From positions 248,001-312,000 of the forward strand of contig NZ_KB895416.1 in NCBI RefSeq assembly GCF_000374845.1: a DNA stretch of 64,000 nucleotides. The letters are read 5' to 3'. Every line of letters begins with the position of its first letter. Positions within the stretch are counted from its first letter, which is position 1. This document shows positions 18,138 through 27,583 of the stretch, piece by piece. The notes below the pieces were generated by a model. The model did not search any database and was not told where the DNA came from. It was given only the letters and a program-made list of their open reading frames with translations. Origin of the DNA: Paenibacillus terrigena DSM 21567 (GTDB lineage: Bacteria > Bacillota > Bacilli > Paenibacillales > Paenibacillaceae). The translations under genes were made by a program, and so were the position numbers.

Positions 18138-19886
18138 ATGCTTAGAAAGAACACGTGGGTTCGACTGCTTGCGATTCCGCTTATCTTGACGCTGTTCCTC
18201 GCGGGTTGTACGGGGAATGACAACGGCACGGACACCAAGACGGCGCAGCCTGAAGGCAACAAGGCGAATCAAGGGACGGACAAAGGATCGGCGGACAGCG
18301 GCAAACCTGCAACATGGATCGCGGATCGGAAAGTGAAAGGGCTTGTCTTTATGGGGACGGATGATTACACCGGGGATATGAACGCGGAGATCAAAGCAAA
18401 ATTGAAAGAACTCACAGGAATCGACCTAGAAGTTGAAATTATGGTCGCAGATCATTCCATTGACGGGCTCATCGCAGGGCTAGCATCGAACGATTTGCCG
18501 GACTTCATCACCTTTTATCTGAATAACAGCGGTCGTCCGGAGATGCCTGTTATTCTGAAAGCAGCAAGGGAAGAAATGTTCACGGATCTTGCCCCATTGA
18601 TGAAAGAAACGAAGGTGTACAGCAAATATTTGGAGGATGGCTACTTGCCGCTGGATACGAAATATGGCGTCATGTTCCGCCCAGAATTCAATGGTTCTAC
18701 TTACTTCATCCACATGAATGTGGCACGCCAAGGCGGCTATGCGACGTGGAAAGCTGCTGGTGGCCCTTACATTCGCAAAGATATCGCCGATGCACTGAAA
18801 GTCGATCCTCGCACGATCAATACCACGGAGAAGCTATATGAGCTTGCGAAGAAAGTCAAAGCAGGCAACTTCAAAGACAATAACGGAAAAGATGTCGTAC
18901 CGATCGGACCTAGTTACTGGGGTGGTCAAGAGATCGGCGTCCTCTTCAATGATCTGGAATGGGGCAGTGACGATCAGCGGATTAAGAAGGACTCGTCCGG
19001 CAACATTTTGCATGAAAGTCAGACTGAATATGCATTGAAAAAAGTAGAGTACATTCAAAAGCTGCTTAAAGAAAAGCTCATCCATCCAGAATTCTTCACC
19101 ATGGACGAAAGCCGCGCGACAGAGGGCGCACTGAACGGCACATGGGGCATCATCGGAAATGCGCACAACTATCAAGAATTCAACCGCGATATGCATTACT
19201 TGCCGCTAGGCCCGATTGATTATGTGGATCGTCCCTATCAGATGCAAGTGGATTTCAAATCGGGTTCTTCCGGGTGGGCCATCCCAGCGACAACGAAGAA
19301 CCCGGAAGATATTATGAAGCTGGCAGATTTCCTGGCTAGTCGTGAAGGCAAGCTGCTGTGGCAGTATGGATTGGAAGGCAGAGACTATACGCTGGATGCG
19401 AAGGGCAACCCACTCGCGAAGAAGGAAGTCATTGACCTCAAAGTAAGTAATCCGGAAGAAGCCAAGAAGCTTGGGTTCGCAGGCGTAGGCAATTCCTGGG
19501 GCGCTCTGCTCGGCGGTACCGATATTGACCGGATGGCGGACTTTGGCGAGATGGAGTATGGGGACGCTGTCGCGCCGGAACTCAACGCGGGTGCACTCAA
19601 GATTGCCGAATACTGGGGCTGGGAAGAGAAACACAAAAACGCCAAGATGGTGGACGGATATACCCCATTATCCTTTATTAGTGAATTTGAGCATGGAACG
19701 GAATTAAAAGCAGCACTTAAGAATTATGATGACAGTCTCATTCGGGCGTACTATGCGAAGAACACGGACGAAGCGAAGAAAATTCTCGATTCTGCCTCTA
19801 AACAACTGGAAGCGACCGGATTACAGCAATTCCTGGAACTGCTCAAGACGAAAGATGCTGATCCAAAGACGCATGTGAAGTTCTAG
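18138..19886 (+). CDS. Extracellular sugar-binding lipoprotein (LipO/YtcQ type)
   Basis: The solute-binding component of the ABC importer, anchored outside the membrane. The 582-residue precursor has a lipoprotein signal peptide ending in the lipobox LAGC, with Cys24 as the lipid-modified residue. A low-complexity Asn/Thr/Gly/Lys linker runs to about residue 55, then a family-1-like binding fold. The large size is characteristic of binding proteins paired with LplB/YtcP permeases. Motifs such as SSGWAIPATTKNPEDIMKLA are typical of its second lobe. The ligand is probably an oligosaccharide but cannot be read from sequence. Confidence 0.92.
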   Translation: MLRKNTWVRLLAIPLILTLFLAGCTGNDNGTDTKTAQPEGNKANQGTDKGSADSGKPATWIADRKVKGLVFMGTDDYTGDMNAEIKAKLKELTGIDLEVEIMVADHSIDGLIAGLASNDLPDFITFYLNNSGRPEMPVILKAAREEMFTDLAPLMKETKVYSKYLEDGYLPLDTKYGVMFRPEFNGSTYFIHMNVARQGGYATWKAAGGPYIRKDIADALKVDPRTINTTEKLYELAKKVKAGNFKDNNGKDVVPIGPSYWGGQEIGVLFNDLEWGSDDQRIKKDSSGNILHESQTEYALKKVEYIQKLLKEKLIHPEFFTMDESRATEGALNGTWGIIGNAHNYQEFNRDMHYLPLGPIDYVDRPYQMQVDFKSGSSGWAIPATTKNPEDIMKLADFLASREGKLLWQYGLEGRDYTLDAKGNPLAKKEVIDLKVSNPEEAKKLGFAGVGNSWGALLGGTDIDRMADFGEMEYGDAVAPELNAGALKIAEYWGWEEKHKNAKMVDGYTPLSFISEFEHGTELKAALKNYDDSLIRAYYAKNTDEAKKILDSASKQLEATGLQQFLELLKTKDADPKTHVKF

Positions 19887-19983
19887 TCCAACACGGGAAA
19901 GGGTGGGTCGGCTCGTTTCAAGCTTCGCTGAACCGGCCCTACTTGTTCACCTTTCAATCGCCAATATGAGGAGGAGACCGAGA

Positions 19984-20892
19984 TTGAGGGAGTTCTACAA
20001 GACATCATTCGGGGAAAAAGTCTTTAAAGTCTTCATTTATCTATGTATCACGGCGCTATGTCTATCCATCATCCTTCCTTTCTTCAATATATTGGCCTTA
20101 TCCTTCAATGCGGGAAAAGATGCGGAACGCGGAGGGATTTACTTCTGGCCGCGTGTATGGTCGCTTCAAAATTTCGCGGAGGTGCTGACTTCAGCCAATA
20201 TGCTCTCGGCGTTCGGCATATCGCTGTTCAGGACCATTGTCGGAACGCTAGCGAGTGTATTCCTAACGGCCATGGCTGCATATACCTTGAAGAGTAAGAC
20301 GATGCCGGGCGTTCGATTTTTTACGATGTTGATCTTCTTTACGATGCTGTTCGGTGGCGGCATTATTCCCTATTACATGCTGCTGAAATCCATCCATTTG
20401 ACGAATACAATCTGGGTGTATGTGATCCCATCCCTCTATAGTGCGTGGAACCTGATCATTATGCGGACGTTTTTTCAGCAAATTCATGTCAGTCTCGAAG
20501 AGTCGGCACGGATCGATGGATACAATGATTTCTCGATCTTCATGCGGGTCATCATGCCGCTGAGTAAACCGGTGATTGCAGTGATTATGTTATTCAATGC
20601 GGTGGGTCATTGGAATGATTGGTTCACGGGCGCCTTCTATGTCAGATCGGGGGATCTCCGGCCGCTCTCGACGCTGCTACAAGAAATGCTCACCAGGGCG
20701 GAAGCGATGCGAAGCAAGCTGGAGTCGGCTGCGGGAACGACGCAATATGAGATGCTCGACAAGATGCAGGTGACAGGCGATTCGATGAAAATGGCTACGA
20801 TTATTATCGTCATCGCACCGATTATCATCATTTATCCGTTTATCCAGAAGTATTTTGCCCAAGGCGTGATGATCGGATCGATCAAGGAATAG
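19984..20892 (+). CDS. Sugar ABC transporter permease, YtcP type
   Basis: The second inner-membrane permease of the importer, 302 residues with six predicted helices and the EAA loop EESARIDGYNDFSIFMRVIM. The reading frame is open from GTG 19903 and has ATG 19966, but GAGGAGGAG at 19968-19976 is placed ideally for TTG 19984. That start gives MREFYKTSFGEKVF, the usual length and N-terminus of the group. It follows the binding-protein gene after about 97 bp and precedes the PHP hydrolase by 24 bp. Confidence 0.92.
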   Translation: MREFYKTSFGEKVFKVFIYLCITALCLSIILPFFNILALSFNAGKDAERGGIYFWPRVWSLQNFAEVLTSANMLSAFGISLFRTIVGTLASVFLTAMAAYTLKSKTMPGVRFFTMLIFFTMLFGGGIIPYYMLLKSIHLTNTIWVYVIPSLYSAWNLIIMRTFFQQIHVSLEESARIDGYNDFSIFMRVIMPLSKPVIAVIMLFNAVGHWNDWFTGAFYVRSGDLRPLSTLLQEMLTRAEAMRSKLESAAGTTQYEMLDKMQVTGDSMKMATIIIVIAPIIIIYPFIQKYFAQGVMIGSIKE

Positions 20893-20916
20893 AGGACTGG
20901 ATATAGGAGGAATCGC

Positions 20917-21807
20917 ATGCGCATTGACAATCCGTACGATAAGCAGGGCACATGGCTGCGGGGCAGCTTCCACAATCATACGAATAACAGCGACGGCTGG
21001 TTCTCGCTCGAGACGGTCTACAAGATGTATGCGGACTATGATTTTCTAGCCATATCCGATCATGACAAGATTACGAATCTAGAGGGGAAATGCAGGATCC
21101 CTACCGTATTCGAAGCGATTGAGGTCAGCAGTAGTAAGCCGCATATGTTGCTCGTTAAGCCCCCGCATTCGATCATGGAAGGGTACAGCAGCGAATTTAC
21201 GATTGTGAATTATCAACTGCTTGCCGATGCAACGCTCGATCATGGCGGCATTTGCGTCTTGGTGCATCCGAATCGCTATTTCTCCAACTTCTGGACGATC
21301 GAAGACATGCTGCAGATGGAGCGCTACACAGGGGTAGAGATTTATAACGGGGACGGGAATGTGGAATACGATATCGCCTTCGATAAATGGGATGCGCTGC
21401 TCTCGGCTGGGCGCAAAGTATGGGGCTTCGGAAATGATGACTCCCATGTCTACGGGCAGGAGAAGCAGGCTTGGAACATGGTGCTCGCCGCCGATCATTC
21501 GCAGGAAGCGATTTTGGATGCGATTCGAGGGGGGAGTTTCTACGTGTCGACGGGGTACGGTTTTGACGCAGTTCACTGTGAGGGTTCGAAGATAACGATT
21601 AATCTCAGATCGAATGCGCTGCTGGATCAGATGTACAAATACGTCACCTTGTTCGGGAAAGACGGCAGGGTGCTGCATGAAGTGACAGGTCGGGTAAAGC
21701 AAGTGGCGTACGAGTGCCAAGGGGATGAAGGGTATGTGCGCGTGAGTGCCTATATTGAGGGGGGTTATGCGGCGTTTTCGCAGCCCTTGTTTATTATGAA
21801 GGATTAG
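20917..21807 (+). CDS. PHP-domain metallohydrolase
   Basis: A 296-residue cytoplasmic protein of the PHP superfamily. Metal-binding motifs are His19-x-His21 in SFHNHTNNSDG, SDHD near 48-51, a His in LVHPNRY, and FGNDDSHVYG near 170. PHP proteins hydrolyse phosphoesters using two or three metal ions. In this operon a sugar-phosphate or similar phosphoester is the likely substrate. It resembles the short CehA/McbA-like hydrolases annotated next to sugar ABC transporters. ATG 20917 follows ATAGGAGGAATCG. The substrate is not known. Confidence 0.8.
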   Translation: MRIDNPYDKQGTWLRGSFHNHTNNSDGWFSLETVYKMYADYDFLAISDHDKITNLEGKCRIPTVFEAIEVSSSKPHMLLVKPPHSIMEGYSSEFTIVNYQLLADATLDHGGICVLVHPNRYFSNFWTIEDMLQMERYTGVEIYNGDGNVEYDIAFDKWDALLSAGRKVWGFGNDDSHVYGQEKQAWNMVLAADHSQEAILDAIRGGSFYVSTGYGFDAVHCEGSKITINLRSNALLDQMYKYVTLFGKDGRVLHEVTGRVKQVAYECQGDEGYVRVSAYIEGGYAAFSQPLFIMKD

Positions 21808-21819
21808 GATGAGGTCAAA

Positions 21820-22830
21820 ATGAATGTGAAAATCAAAGACGTTGCCATTCGAGCAGGGGTCTCGACCACGACGGTCTCCAGGGTATTGAACGGGGAGAAG
21901 TATGTGAAGGAAGAACTGAAGAAGCGGGTGAATGACGCGATTGAAGAGCTGGGATATGCGCCGAGCCATATTGCCCGAAGCCTTGTGCGCAACAAGACGG
22001 ATCTCATTGGCGTGATCGTGCCGGATCTCACCTCCAGCTTCTATGCGACGATTCTCAGTTCCATCGAACAGACGGCGACCTCGAACGGCTACAATCTGCT
22101 CGTGTGCAACATTAACGAAGATATCGATAAGGAATTGAAGTATTTGAACATTTTCAAGGAAATGCGGGTCGAAGGCATCATTATCATGCATGAGAAAATC
22201 AACGAAGAAATTCGTGGATTCATTAATAGCTTGCAGATTCCGGTCATCTTCTCGAGCGTCAAACCGATGGATCAATCGTTCATCTCGGTGATCGTCGATG
22301 ATTATACGGCTGCGTATGATGCGACGCGGTATTTAATCGAGTTAGGTCATGAACGGATTGGCTTCATCGGGGGAGATATGCGGGATATTACGTCGGGACA
22401 GAATCGATATGTCGGTTACTGCAATGCTCTTCGGGATCATGGGCTCAAGATCATTCACGAACGGATTCGATTCGGGGATTACAAAGTGAAGAGCGGATAC
22501 GAACGGATGGGGGAGCTGCTGCGATACGAGCAATGGCCAACGGCTGTATTCGCTGTGAGTGATGATATGGCGATCGGCGCGGTCAATTGCATTATTGATC
22601 ACGGCATGCGCGTTCCCGAAGATATCTCAGTGATGGGCTTCGACGGAAGTCAAATGACGGAGCTGGTTCGGCCAAGAATTACTTCAATGGAACAACCGAT
22701 TCATCACATGGGGGTCGTTACCGTTGAGACGTTACTCCAGCTCATTCGAGGCGAGTTTGAACAGGATGAGGACATCATACTAGGCCACCGATTGGAAGTT
22801 CGAGACAGCTGTAGACAGCGCTTGATGTAA
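21820..22830 (+). CDS. LacI-family transcriptional regulator
   Basis: A 336-residue repressor. The N-terminal helix-turn-helix reads VKIKDVAIRAGVSTTTVSRV with the hinge helix PSHIARSLV. It is followed by a periplasmic-binding-protein-like sensor domain with IGVIVPDLTSSFY and the dimerisation/effector region AVFAVSDDMAIGA. ATG 21820 lies 12 bp after the PHP gene. It probably binds the palindrome at 16917-16934 and represses the operon it sits in until the transported sugar or a phosphorylated derivative is present. Confidence 0.93.
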   Translation: MNVKIKDVAIRAGVSTTTVSRVLNGEKYVKEELKKRVNDAIEELGYAPSHIARSLVRNKTDLIGVIVPDLTSSFYATILSSIEQTATSNGYNLLVCNINEDIDKELKYLNIFKEMRVEGIIIMHEKINEEIRGFINSLQIPVIFSSVKPMDQSFISVIVDDYTAAYDATRYLIELGHERIGFIGGDMRDITSGQNRYVGYCNALRDHGLKIIHERIRFGDYKVKSGYERMGELLRYEQWPTAVFAVSDDMAIGAVNCIIDHGMRVPEDISVMGFDGSQMTELVRPRITSMEQPIHHMGVVTVETLLQLIRGEFEQDEDIILGHRLEVRDSCRQRLM

Positions 22831-22868
22831 GGGAGTGTTTCGGCAGGAAGATACAGGGAGAGGGAGAA

Positions 22869-23819
22869 ATGTTGAAAACATTTGATGCCTTAGTCATTGG
22901 TGACGCGAACGTTGATTTGGTAATTGTCGGCTGCAACACGTTACCGCTTCCCGGACAAGAAATATTCGTTCAGGACATGTCTCTGCATGTCGGAGGCGGG
23001 GCAGCATTATTCAGTTTAACCCTTGCCAAGCTGGGCAAGACGGTGGCTTTCAAAGGGATCGTCGGTCAAGATTACTATGGTCAGTATGTTCTGAATCAAT
23101 TCCATCTCGCTGGTATCGATACCAGCTATACGAAGCGAAGCGATCAGAATACGACGGGCATTTCGATTGCGATTAATCCGGAGCGGGATCGCTCCTTTAT
23201 ATCATACGCGGGCACAAATGCGGAGCTGCAAGTCGATCAAGTTGCAGATCTGGAACCGATTCCAGCCCGGCATGTTCATCTTACGGGGTACAGAGGGAGC
23301 AGCAATCATGAAGCTTTTATGCGGATTGTTCGCCAATTGAAGGTTTCTGGCATCACGGTGTCACTTGATGTTGGTTGGGATGATACCGGAGAGTGGTATC
23401 CGGGTGTCTTTGAACTCATGGATGGGATTGATGTGTTCTTCATGAACGAGACGGAGGCTTTGCATTATACAGGTTGTGCAGCGATTGAAGAGAGTATTGG
23501 GCAATTGAAGGAGCGGCAGAAAAATGTAGTCGTGAAAAGAGGCGCCGAAGGAGCAACGGCCATCATCGGAAGTAAGGTGTCGCATTGCGCGGGCTATGTG
23601 GTTGAAGTCGTGGATACGACGGGTGCGGGGGATGCTTTTAACGCGGGCTTTATGTACGGCTACCTATCTGGCATGTCGGTAGGGGAATGCCTCGTATACG
23701 GTAATGCTTGCGGTGCGCTGTCGGTTCAGAATTATGGCGGCAGCACGGGTGCGGTCGATCTTACAGCGTTGATGCAGTTCATTGAATCGCATCGTGTTGA
23801 CGAGGAGAGTGCGAAATGA
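22869..23819 (+). CDS. PfkB-family carbohydrate kinase
   Basis: A 316-residue ribokinase-like kinase. The N-terminal part has HVGGGAALFSLTLAKLGKTV and the C-terminal signature VDTTGAGDAFNAGFMYGY near 253-270, with the catalytic Asp in GAGDAF. It should phosphorylate a sugar or sugar acid delivered by the upstream ABC importer. The stop overlaps the aminopeptidase start (ATGA), so the two are translationally coupled. A perfect palindrome, GCTGGTATCGATACCAGC, lies at 23109-23126 inside it and shares its core with the upstream operator. The specific substrate is unknown. Confidence 0.88.
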   Translation: MLKTFDALVIGDANVDLVIVGCNTLPLPGQEIFVQDMSLHVGGGAALFSLTLAKLGKTVAFKGIVGQDYYGQYVLNQFHLAGIDTSYTKRSDQNTTGISIAINPERDRSFISYAGTNAELQVDQVADLEPIPARHVHLTGYRGSSNHEAFMRIVRQLKVSGITVSLDVGWDDTGEWYPGVFELMDGIDVFFMNETEALHYTGCAAIEESIGQLKERQKNVVVKRGAEGATAIIGSKVSHCAGYVVEVVDTTGAGDAFNAGFMYGYLSGMSVGECLVYGNACGALSVQNYGGSTGAVDLTALMQFIESHRVDEESAK

Positions 23820-25291
23820 AGGGAATCATCGGGTGTTCAGAGGATGCGCAAGTGATCATTGTTCCGATCTGTAAGGAGGATGTCGTGCGTGGCGGCATGA
23901 TGGTAGGGGGTGATGAACCGGTCGAGATGGAGCTGCGTCCTTCGGCGGGCGATAAAGAAGCCCTCACTTGGGTGTGCAGTCCGTCGGACCGTCCGGGAAT
24001 GCTGTTCATTGGCCTTGGTGAACGGACGCGTGTGGACGTAGAGTGTGTGCGGCATGCTGCGGGTTATGCAGGAAGAGCGGTCATGCGCGACAAGCTGGAG
24101 CAGGTTCAAGTGTCCTTTGGCTCATTGGCGCAATGTTCGTTGTCAGCAGCTGAAGCAGCGGGGGCGTGGATGGAAGGATGGTCGCTCGGGTCGTATGCAT
24201 TTGATCAATACAAATCAGCGGCGGCGAAGCGAGTTGTTCCGGTGGTGTACTTGGAAGTAGAGCCATCGGAAGTGGTGGAGGAGCGGATTCGGGTCGCGAA
24301 TCGTCGTGCAGAAGGGACAATGCTTGCTCGCGATCTTGCGAATGAACCGCCGAATGCGCTTCGTCCGGAGACACTCGCACGCAGGGTTCAGAAGCATTTT
24401 GAAGATACGCTAGTTCGAGTTGAAGTGCTGCCCGTGAGCAGCTTGGAGCTGCAAGGGATGGCAGGGCTGTTATCGGTCGGACGTGGGAGCGTGCATCCAC
24501 CTGTATTGATCAAGATGTCGTATGTTACGGATCCTTCCAAACCATTAATCGCGCTCGTAGGCAAGGGCATCACGTTTGATACGGGCGGGATTTCGCTGAA
24601 GAGGGACTACAATATTAGCGATATGCGGATGGATATGGCCGGCGGGGCGTCTGTGATTGGGGCAATGGAGATCTTGTCGCGAAGTGAAGCTGCGCTTAAT
24701 GTCGTTGCGCTGGTTCCTGCAGCAGAGAATATGCCAGGCGGGAATGCGTTATTGCCTGGTGAAATTCTAACGTATACCAACGGAATTACGGTACAGATTG
24801 GCAATACGGATGCGGAAGGCCGTCTCGTCCTTGCGGATGCGTTATTGTATGCCCATCGTCTCGGAGCGGCTGAAGTCGCAGATATCGCGACGTTAACGTA
24901 TTCCTGCACCGGAGCGCTTGGCTCCAAATACGCAGGTGTCTGGGGTGATCAGGCCTTGGTCGATACGATGCAAGAGGTCGCTGCGCTAGTAGGTGAGAAG
25001 GTATGGCAGCTCCCGCTAGCCGATGAATATGACAGTTATTTGGATAGCGATTGCGCAGAGTTGTGCAATGTAAGCAGCGTGGGTGAGGCGGGGGCGATTA
25101 CCGCGGCGTTGTTCCTGCGGCGATTCGTCCATCCGTCGATGAAATGGGTGCACCTTGATATGGCTGGGCTGAAGGAGATCTCGGCAGCCAAAGGATATCT
25201 TGCGCAGGGAGCGACAGGGTTTGGTACGCGTCTGCTCGCGGAATGGGTACTGCATCGTGCAGCTCAGCATGAAGGGAAGGAGGGGGTGTGA
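23816..25291 (+). CDS. Leucyl aminopeptidase, M17 family (PepA-like)
   Basis: A 491-residue cytosolic hexameric-type metallopeptidase that removes N-terminal residues. The two-metal site is seen in GKGITFDTGGISLKRDYNIS, then DMRMDMAGGASVIG, and the family signature NTDAEGRLVLADAL near 330. The N-terminal M17 domain is present, so the length is complete. It overlaps the PfkB gene by 4 bp, and the AKR gene follows its stop with no spacing. A peptidase inside a sugar operon is unusual. It might release an amino acid from a sugar-amino-acid conjugate, for example an Amadori compound, but that is inference. Confidence 0.9.
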   Translation: MKGIIGCSEDAQVIIVPICKEDVVRGGMMVGGDEPVEMELRPSAGDKEALTWVCSPSDRPGMLFIGLGERTRVDVECVRHAAGYAGRAVMRDKLEQVQVSFGSLAQCSLSAAEAAGAWMEGWSLGSYAFDQYKSAAAKRVVPVVYLEVEPSEVVEERIRVANRRAEGTMLARDLANEPPNALRPETLARRVQKHFEDTLVRVEVLPVSSLELQGMAGLLSVGRGSVHPPVLIKMSYVTDPSKPLIALVGKGITFDTGGISLKRDYNISDMRMDMAGGASVIGAMEILSRSEAALNVVALVPAAENMPGGNALLPGEILTYTNGITVQIGNTDAEGRLVLADALLYAHRLGAAEVADIATLTYSCTGALGSKYAGVWGDQALVDTMQEVAALVGEKVWQLPLADEYDSYLDSDCAELCNVSSVGEAGAITAALFLRRFVHPSMKWVHLDMAGLKEISAAKGYLAQGATGFGTRLLAEWVLHRAAQHEGKEGV

Positions 25292-26263
25292 ATGAAGACG
25301 ATTGCGATTGAAGGGGTGAAAAATGGCTGCCCCATCACGTATAATGTCTCGCAGTTGATCATGGGCTCGGGAAATTTCTTGCGACGGGATGATATGGCGC
25401 ATATCGATCGGATGTTCGATACGTTCCTTCACGTTGGCGGCAATCTGATTGATACGGCGCATCAGTATGGTCGGTGCGAACGGAAGATCGGCGCGTGGTT
25501 GGATACGTCGGGCAGACGCAGCGAACTCATGATTCTCACCAAAGGTGCGCATCATGACGATGGTGAACCGGGACCGCGCGTGAATTCGCGGGCGATAACA
25601 AAGGATTTGCTAGAAAGCTTGGAACGGTTGAGAACTGACCATGTGGAGCTCTATGCCCTGCATCGCGATGATCTAACGGTTGAGGTCGGCCCTATTATCG
25701 AAGTGTTGAATGAACATATCGCGTGCGGGCGCATTCATGCCATAGGCGCATCGAATTGGACGCATGAACGGATCCAAGCAGCAAATGACTATGCAGAGTC
25801 TCACGGATTATTCGGATTTACGTTCAATAGCCCGAATCTCAGCCTAGCCAAGTGCAGGGTGCCTCGGTGGGAAGGCTGCGTTTCAGCGGGGCGCGAGATG
25901 TGTGCTTGGCATGAAGGCAATGGGATGCCGCTTTTGTCCTGGTCCTCGCAGGCTGGCGGGTTCTTCACGGGTCGATTCACACCGGATCAGCGGGATGATG
26001 CTGAGATGGTTAACGTGTACTATACTCCGGACAATTGGGAGCGGTATGCAAGGGCGGAACGGCTTGCGCAGGAGAAGGGAGTAAGTCGAATGCAGATCGC
26101 ATTATCTTATGTGCTCCATCAATCATTTCCGACTGCGGCGCTCGTGGGGATGGAGACGGTTGAGGAAGTGTTATCTTCGGTAGATGGACTCGCGGTCGAG
26201 ATAACCGAGCAGGAGGTTCGGTGGCTGGATTTGCTTGAAGGAGGTGAAGGGCATGCGGAATAA
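25292..26263 (+). CDS. Aldo/keto reductase
   Basis: A 323-residue NADPH-type (beta/alpha)8 oxidoreductase. The catalytic tetrad is readable: Asp and Tyr in NLIDTAHQYG, Lys in MILTKGAHH, His in LYALHRDDL. A cofactor-side loop, ALSYVLHQSF, lies near the C-terminus. ATG 25292 is directly adjacent to the aminopeptidase stop, with AAGGAGGGGGTG as ribosome-binding site. It probably interconverts an aldose or keto-sugar intermediate in the pathway encoded by this operon. Its end overlaps the next gene by 11 bp. Confidence 0.9.
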   Translation: MKTIAIEGVKNGCPITYNVSQLIMGSGNFLRRDDMAHIDRMFDTFLHVGGNLIDTAHQYGRCERKIGAWLDTSGRRSELMILTKGAHHDDGEPGPRVNSRAITKDLLESLERLRTDHVELYALHRDDLTVEVGPIIEVLNEHIACGRIHAIGASNWTHERIQAANDYAESHGLFGFTFNSPNLSLAKCRVPRWEGCVSAGREMCAWHEGNGMPLLSWSSQAGGFFTGRFTPDQRDDAEMVNVYYTPDNWERYARAERLAQEKGVSRMQIALSYVLHQSFPTAALVGMETVEEVLSSVDGLAVEITEQEVRWLDLLEGGEGHAE

Positions 26264-27014
26264 GTTCGCCGCTCAATTATATACTTTGCGGGAAGCATGC
26301 AAGGAGGATTTCTATGGGACACTGCGTACGCTGCAGCAGATGGGGTGGTCAGCGGTACAAATCGATGGACTGCACGGATACCCGGCAGAGGAGATCGCTG
26401 CGGTGCTGCACGAAACGGGTCTTTTCGTTGCAGGTATGCATGTGAGCTTAGCCCGGATGAATAATGAGCTGGATGCGGTGATACGCGAAGCGGAATGGTT
26501 CGGTACGCCGTATATTTATTGTAATTCAGTACCTGGTGAATTGCAGGATGAGGAAGGGTATCGTCAATTGAAGCGGGAGCTGCTGAACATTGCGGGAAAG
26601 GTTCGCGGGAAGGGACTCTACATCGGTCATCACAATCATGATTTTGAATTCCATACGGTTGTTGATGGGAAGGTAGCGTTGGATTACGTGCTCGAACCGG
26701 AAGAAACAGGGACTTTGATCCCCGAATTGGACACCTACTGGATTAAGAAAGCGGGGCGCGATCCTCTCGCATACATTTCAACGTATGCAGGTCGGAAGCT
26801 GCCGATTTTGCATTTCAAAGATATGACGAAGGATGATCAGCAGTATTTCACGGAAATTGGAGCGGGATGTATCGATTTTGAGCCGATTCTAGCGTGGGGC
26901 GAAGCGAATGGTGTCGAATATTACGCGATTGAGCAGGATTATTGCCCGGGCAATCCTTTCGACAGCTTGGCCCAGTCATTATCGTATTTGATGCAGCTTA
27001 CGAGTACGAAATAG
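26253..27014 (+). CDS. Sugar phosphate isomerase/epimerase (AP-endonuclease-2-like TIM barrel)
   Basis: A 253-residue xylose-isomerase-like TIM barrel. Metal ligands fit YIGHHNHDFEFH, LIPELDTYW and LPILHFKDM, the same pattern as IolE/IolI-type enzymes. TTG 26235 is in frame, but AAGGAGGTGA at 26238-26247 lies within that extension and serves ATG 26253, which gives MRNKFAAQLYTLRE. It is the last gene of the operon beginning at 17145. It probably isomerises or epimerises a keto-sugar produced by the reductase. It is a paralogue of the gene at 28640, with shared AQLYTLRE/LQLYTLRE starts. Confidence 0.88.
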   Translation: MRNKFAAQLYTLREACKEDFYGTLRTLQQMGWSAVQIDGLHGYPAEEIAAVLHETGLFVAGMHVSLARMNNELDAVIREAEWFGTPYIYCNSVPGELQDEEGYRQLKRELLNIAGKVRGKGLYIGHHNHDFEFHTVVDGKVALDYVLEPEETGTLIPELDTYWIKKAGRDPLAYISTYAGRKLPILHFKDMTKDDQQYFTEIGAGCIDFEPILAWGEANGVEYYAIEQDYCPGNPFDSLAQSLSYLMQLTSTK

Positions 27015-27045
27015 ATAGAAGGGTGCATAAAGATGAAAATAGCAA

Positions 27046-27074
27046 CGCCCCTCATGAGCATGTCATGAGGGGCG
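27046..27074. terminator. Hairpin between convergent genes, probable bidirectional terminator
   Basis: A perfect 12-bp stem, CGCCCCTCATGA and TCATGAGGGGCG, with a 5-nt loop lies between the sugar operon and the opposed DUF441 gene. The T-tracts on both sides are weak, so termination may be partial. Confidence 0.6.
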
Positions 27075-27099
27075 CCATTTAGGTGCGGTGTAGGAAAAG

Positions 27100-27552
27100 T
27101 TACATTTTCCCGATTATCATCGATAGAATTCCAGCCGCAATGAGCGGTCCAACCGGAACGCCGCCGAAGATTGCTACGCCAAGTACGGTCCCGATTAGGA
27201 GACCTGCGACGAGCGTGGGCTGATTGCCCATCAATGTGACGCCACGTCCGCCAAGGTAGGATACGAGGACGCCGATCACGATGGCGAGGATCGATTTCCA
27301 GTTCAGGAAGGAATGAAGCATCGTATCTAGACTTATTTTGCCGCTCGCGATGGGGGCCATCACGCCAATCGTTAAAATGATGATTCCGATCGTTAGCCCA
27401 TATTTCTCAATCCAAGGGAAGACCTGATCCATATGCGTCACACGTAATAGCAGCAGAACGACCATCGCGATGGTGACGGTGGAGTTGCCGCTGAACAGGC
27501 CGAGTGCCGCGAACAGCAATAGGATCAGGGAGGGGGTGTCGATGTTGGTCAT
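27100..27552 (-). CDS. DUF441 (UPF0756) family membrane protein
   Basis: A 150-residue, very hydrophobic inner-membrane protein with about four to five helices ([20 protein letters not shown] and [20 protein letters not shown] among them). The glycine-rich C-terminus [20 protein letters not shown] is characteristic of the family also represented by B. subtilis YtwI. Function is unknown. ATG 27552 follows AAGAGGAATTC. It lies downstream of the AraC gene on the same strand, 114 bp away. An inverted repeat TTCAAC-GT-GTTGAA at 27584-27597 just upstream may be an operator. Confidence 0.85.
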   Translation of the reverse strand: MTNIDTPSLILLLFAALGLFSGNSTVTIAMVVLLLLRVTHMDQVFPWIEKYGLTIGIIILTIGVMAPIASGKISLDTMLHSFLNWKSILAIVIGVLVSYLGGRGVTLMGNQPTLVAGLLIGTVLGVAIFGGVPVGPLIAAGILSMIIGKM

Positions 27553-27583
27553 TAGATGAATTCCTCTTTCTTGGTGCTAATAA

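Noticed and set aside
21079-22275. Long minus-strand open frame (398 codons) opposite the PHP and LacI genes
   Set aside because: It has no ribosome-binding site or recognisable motif, and both plus-strand genes have clear family motifs. It is a shadow of codon bias.
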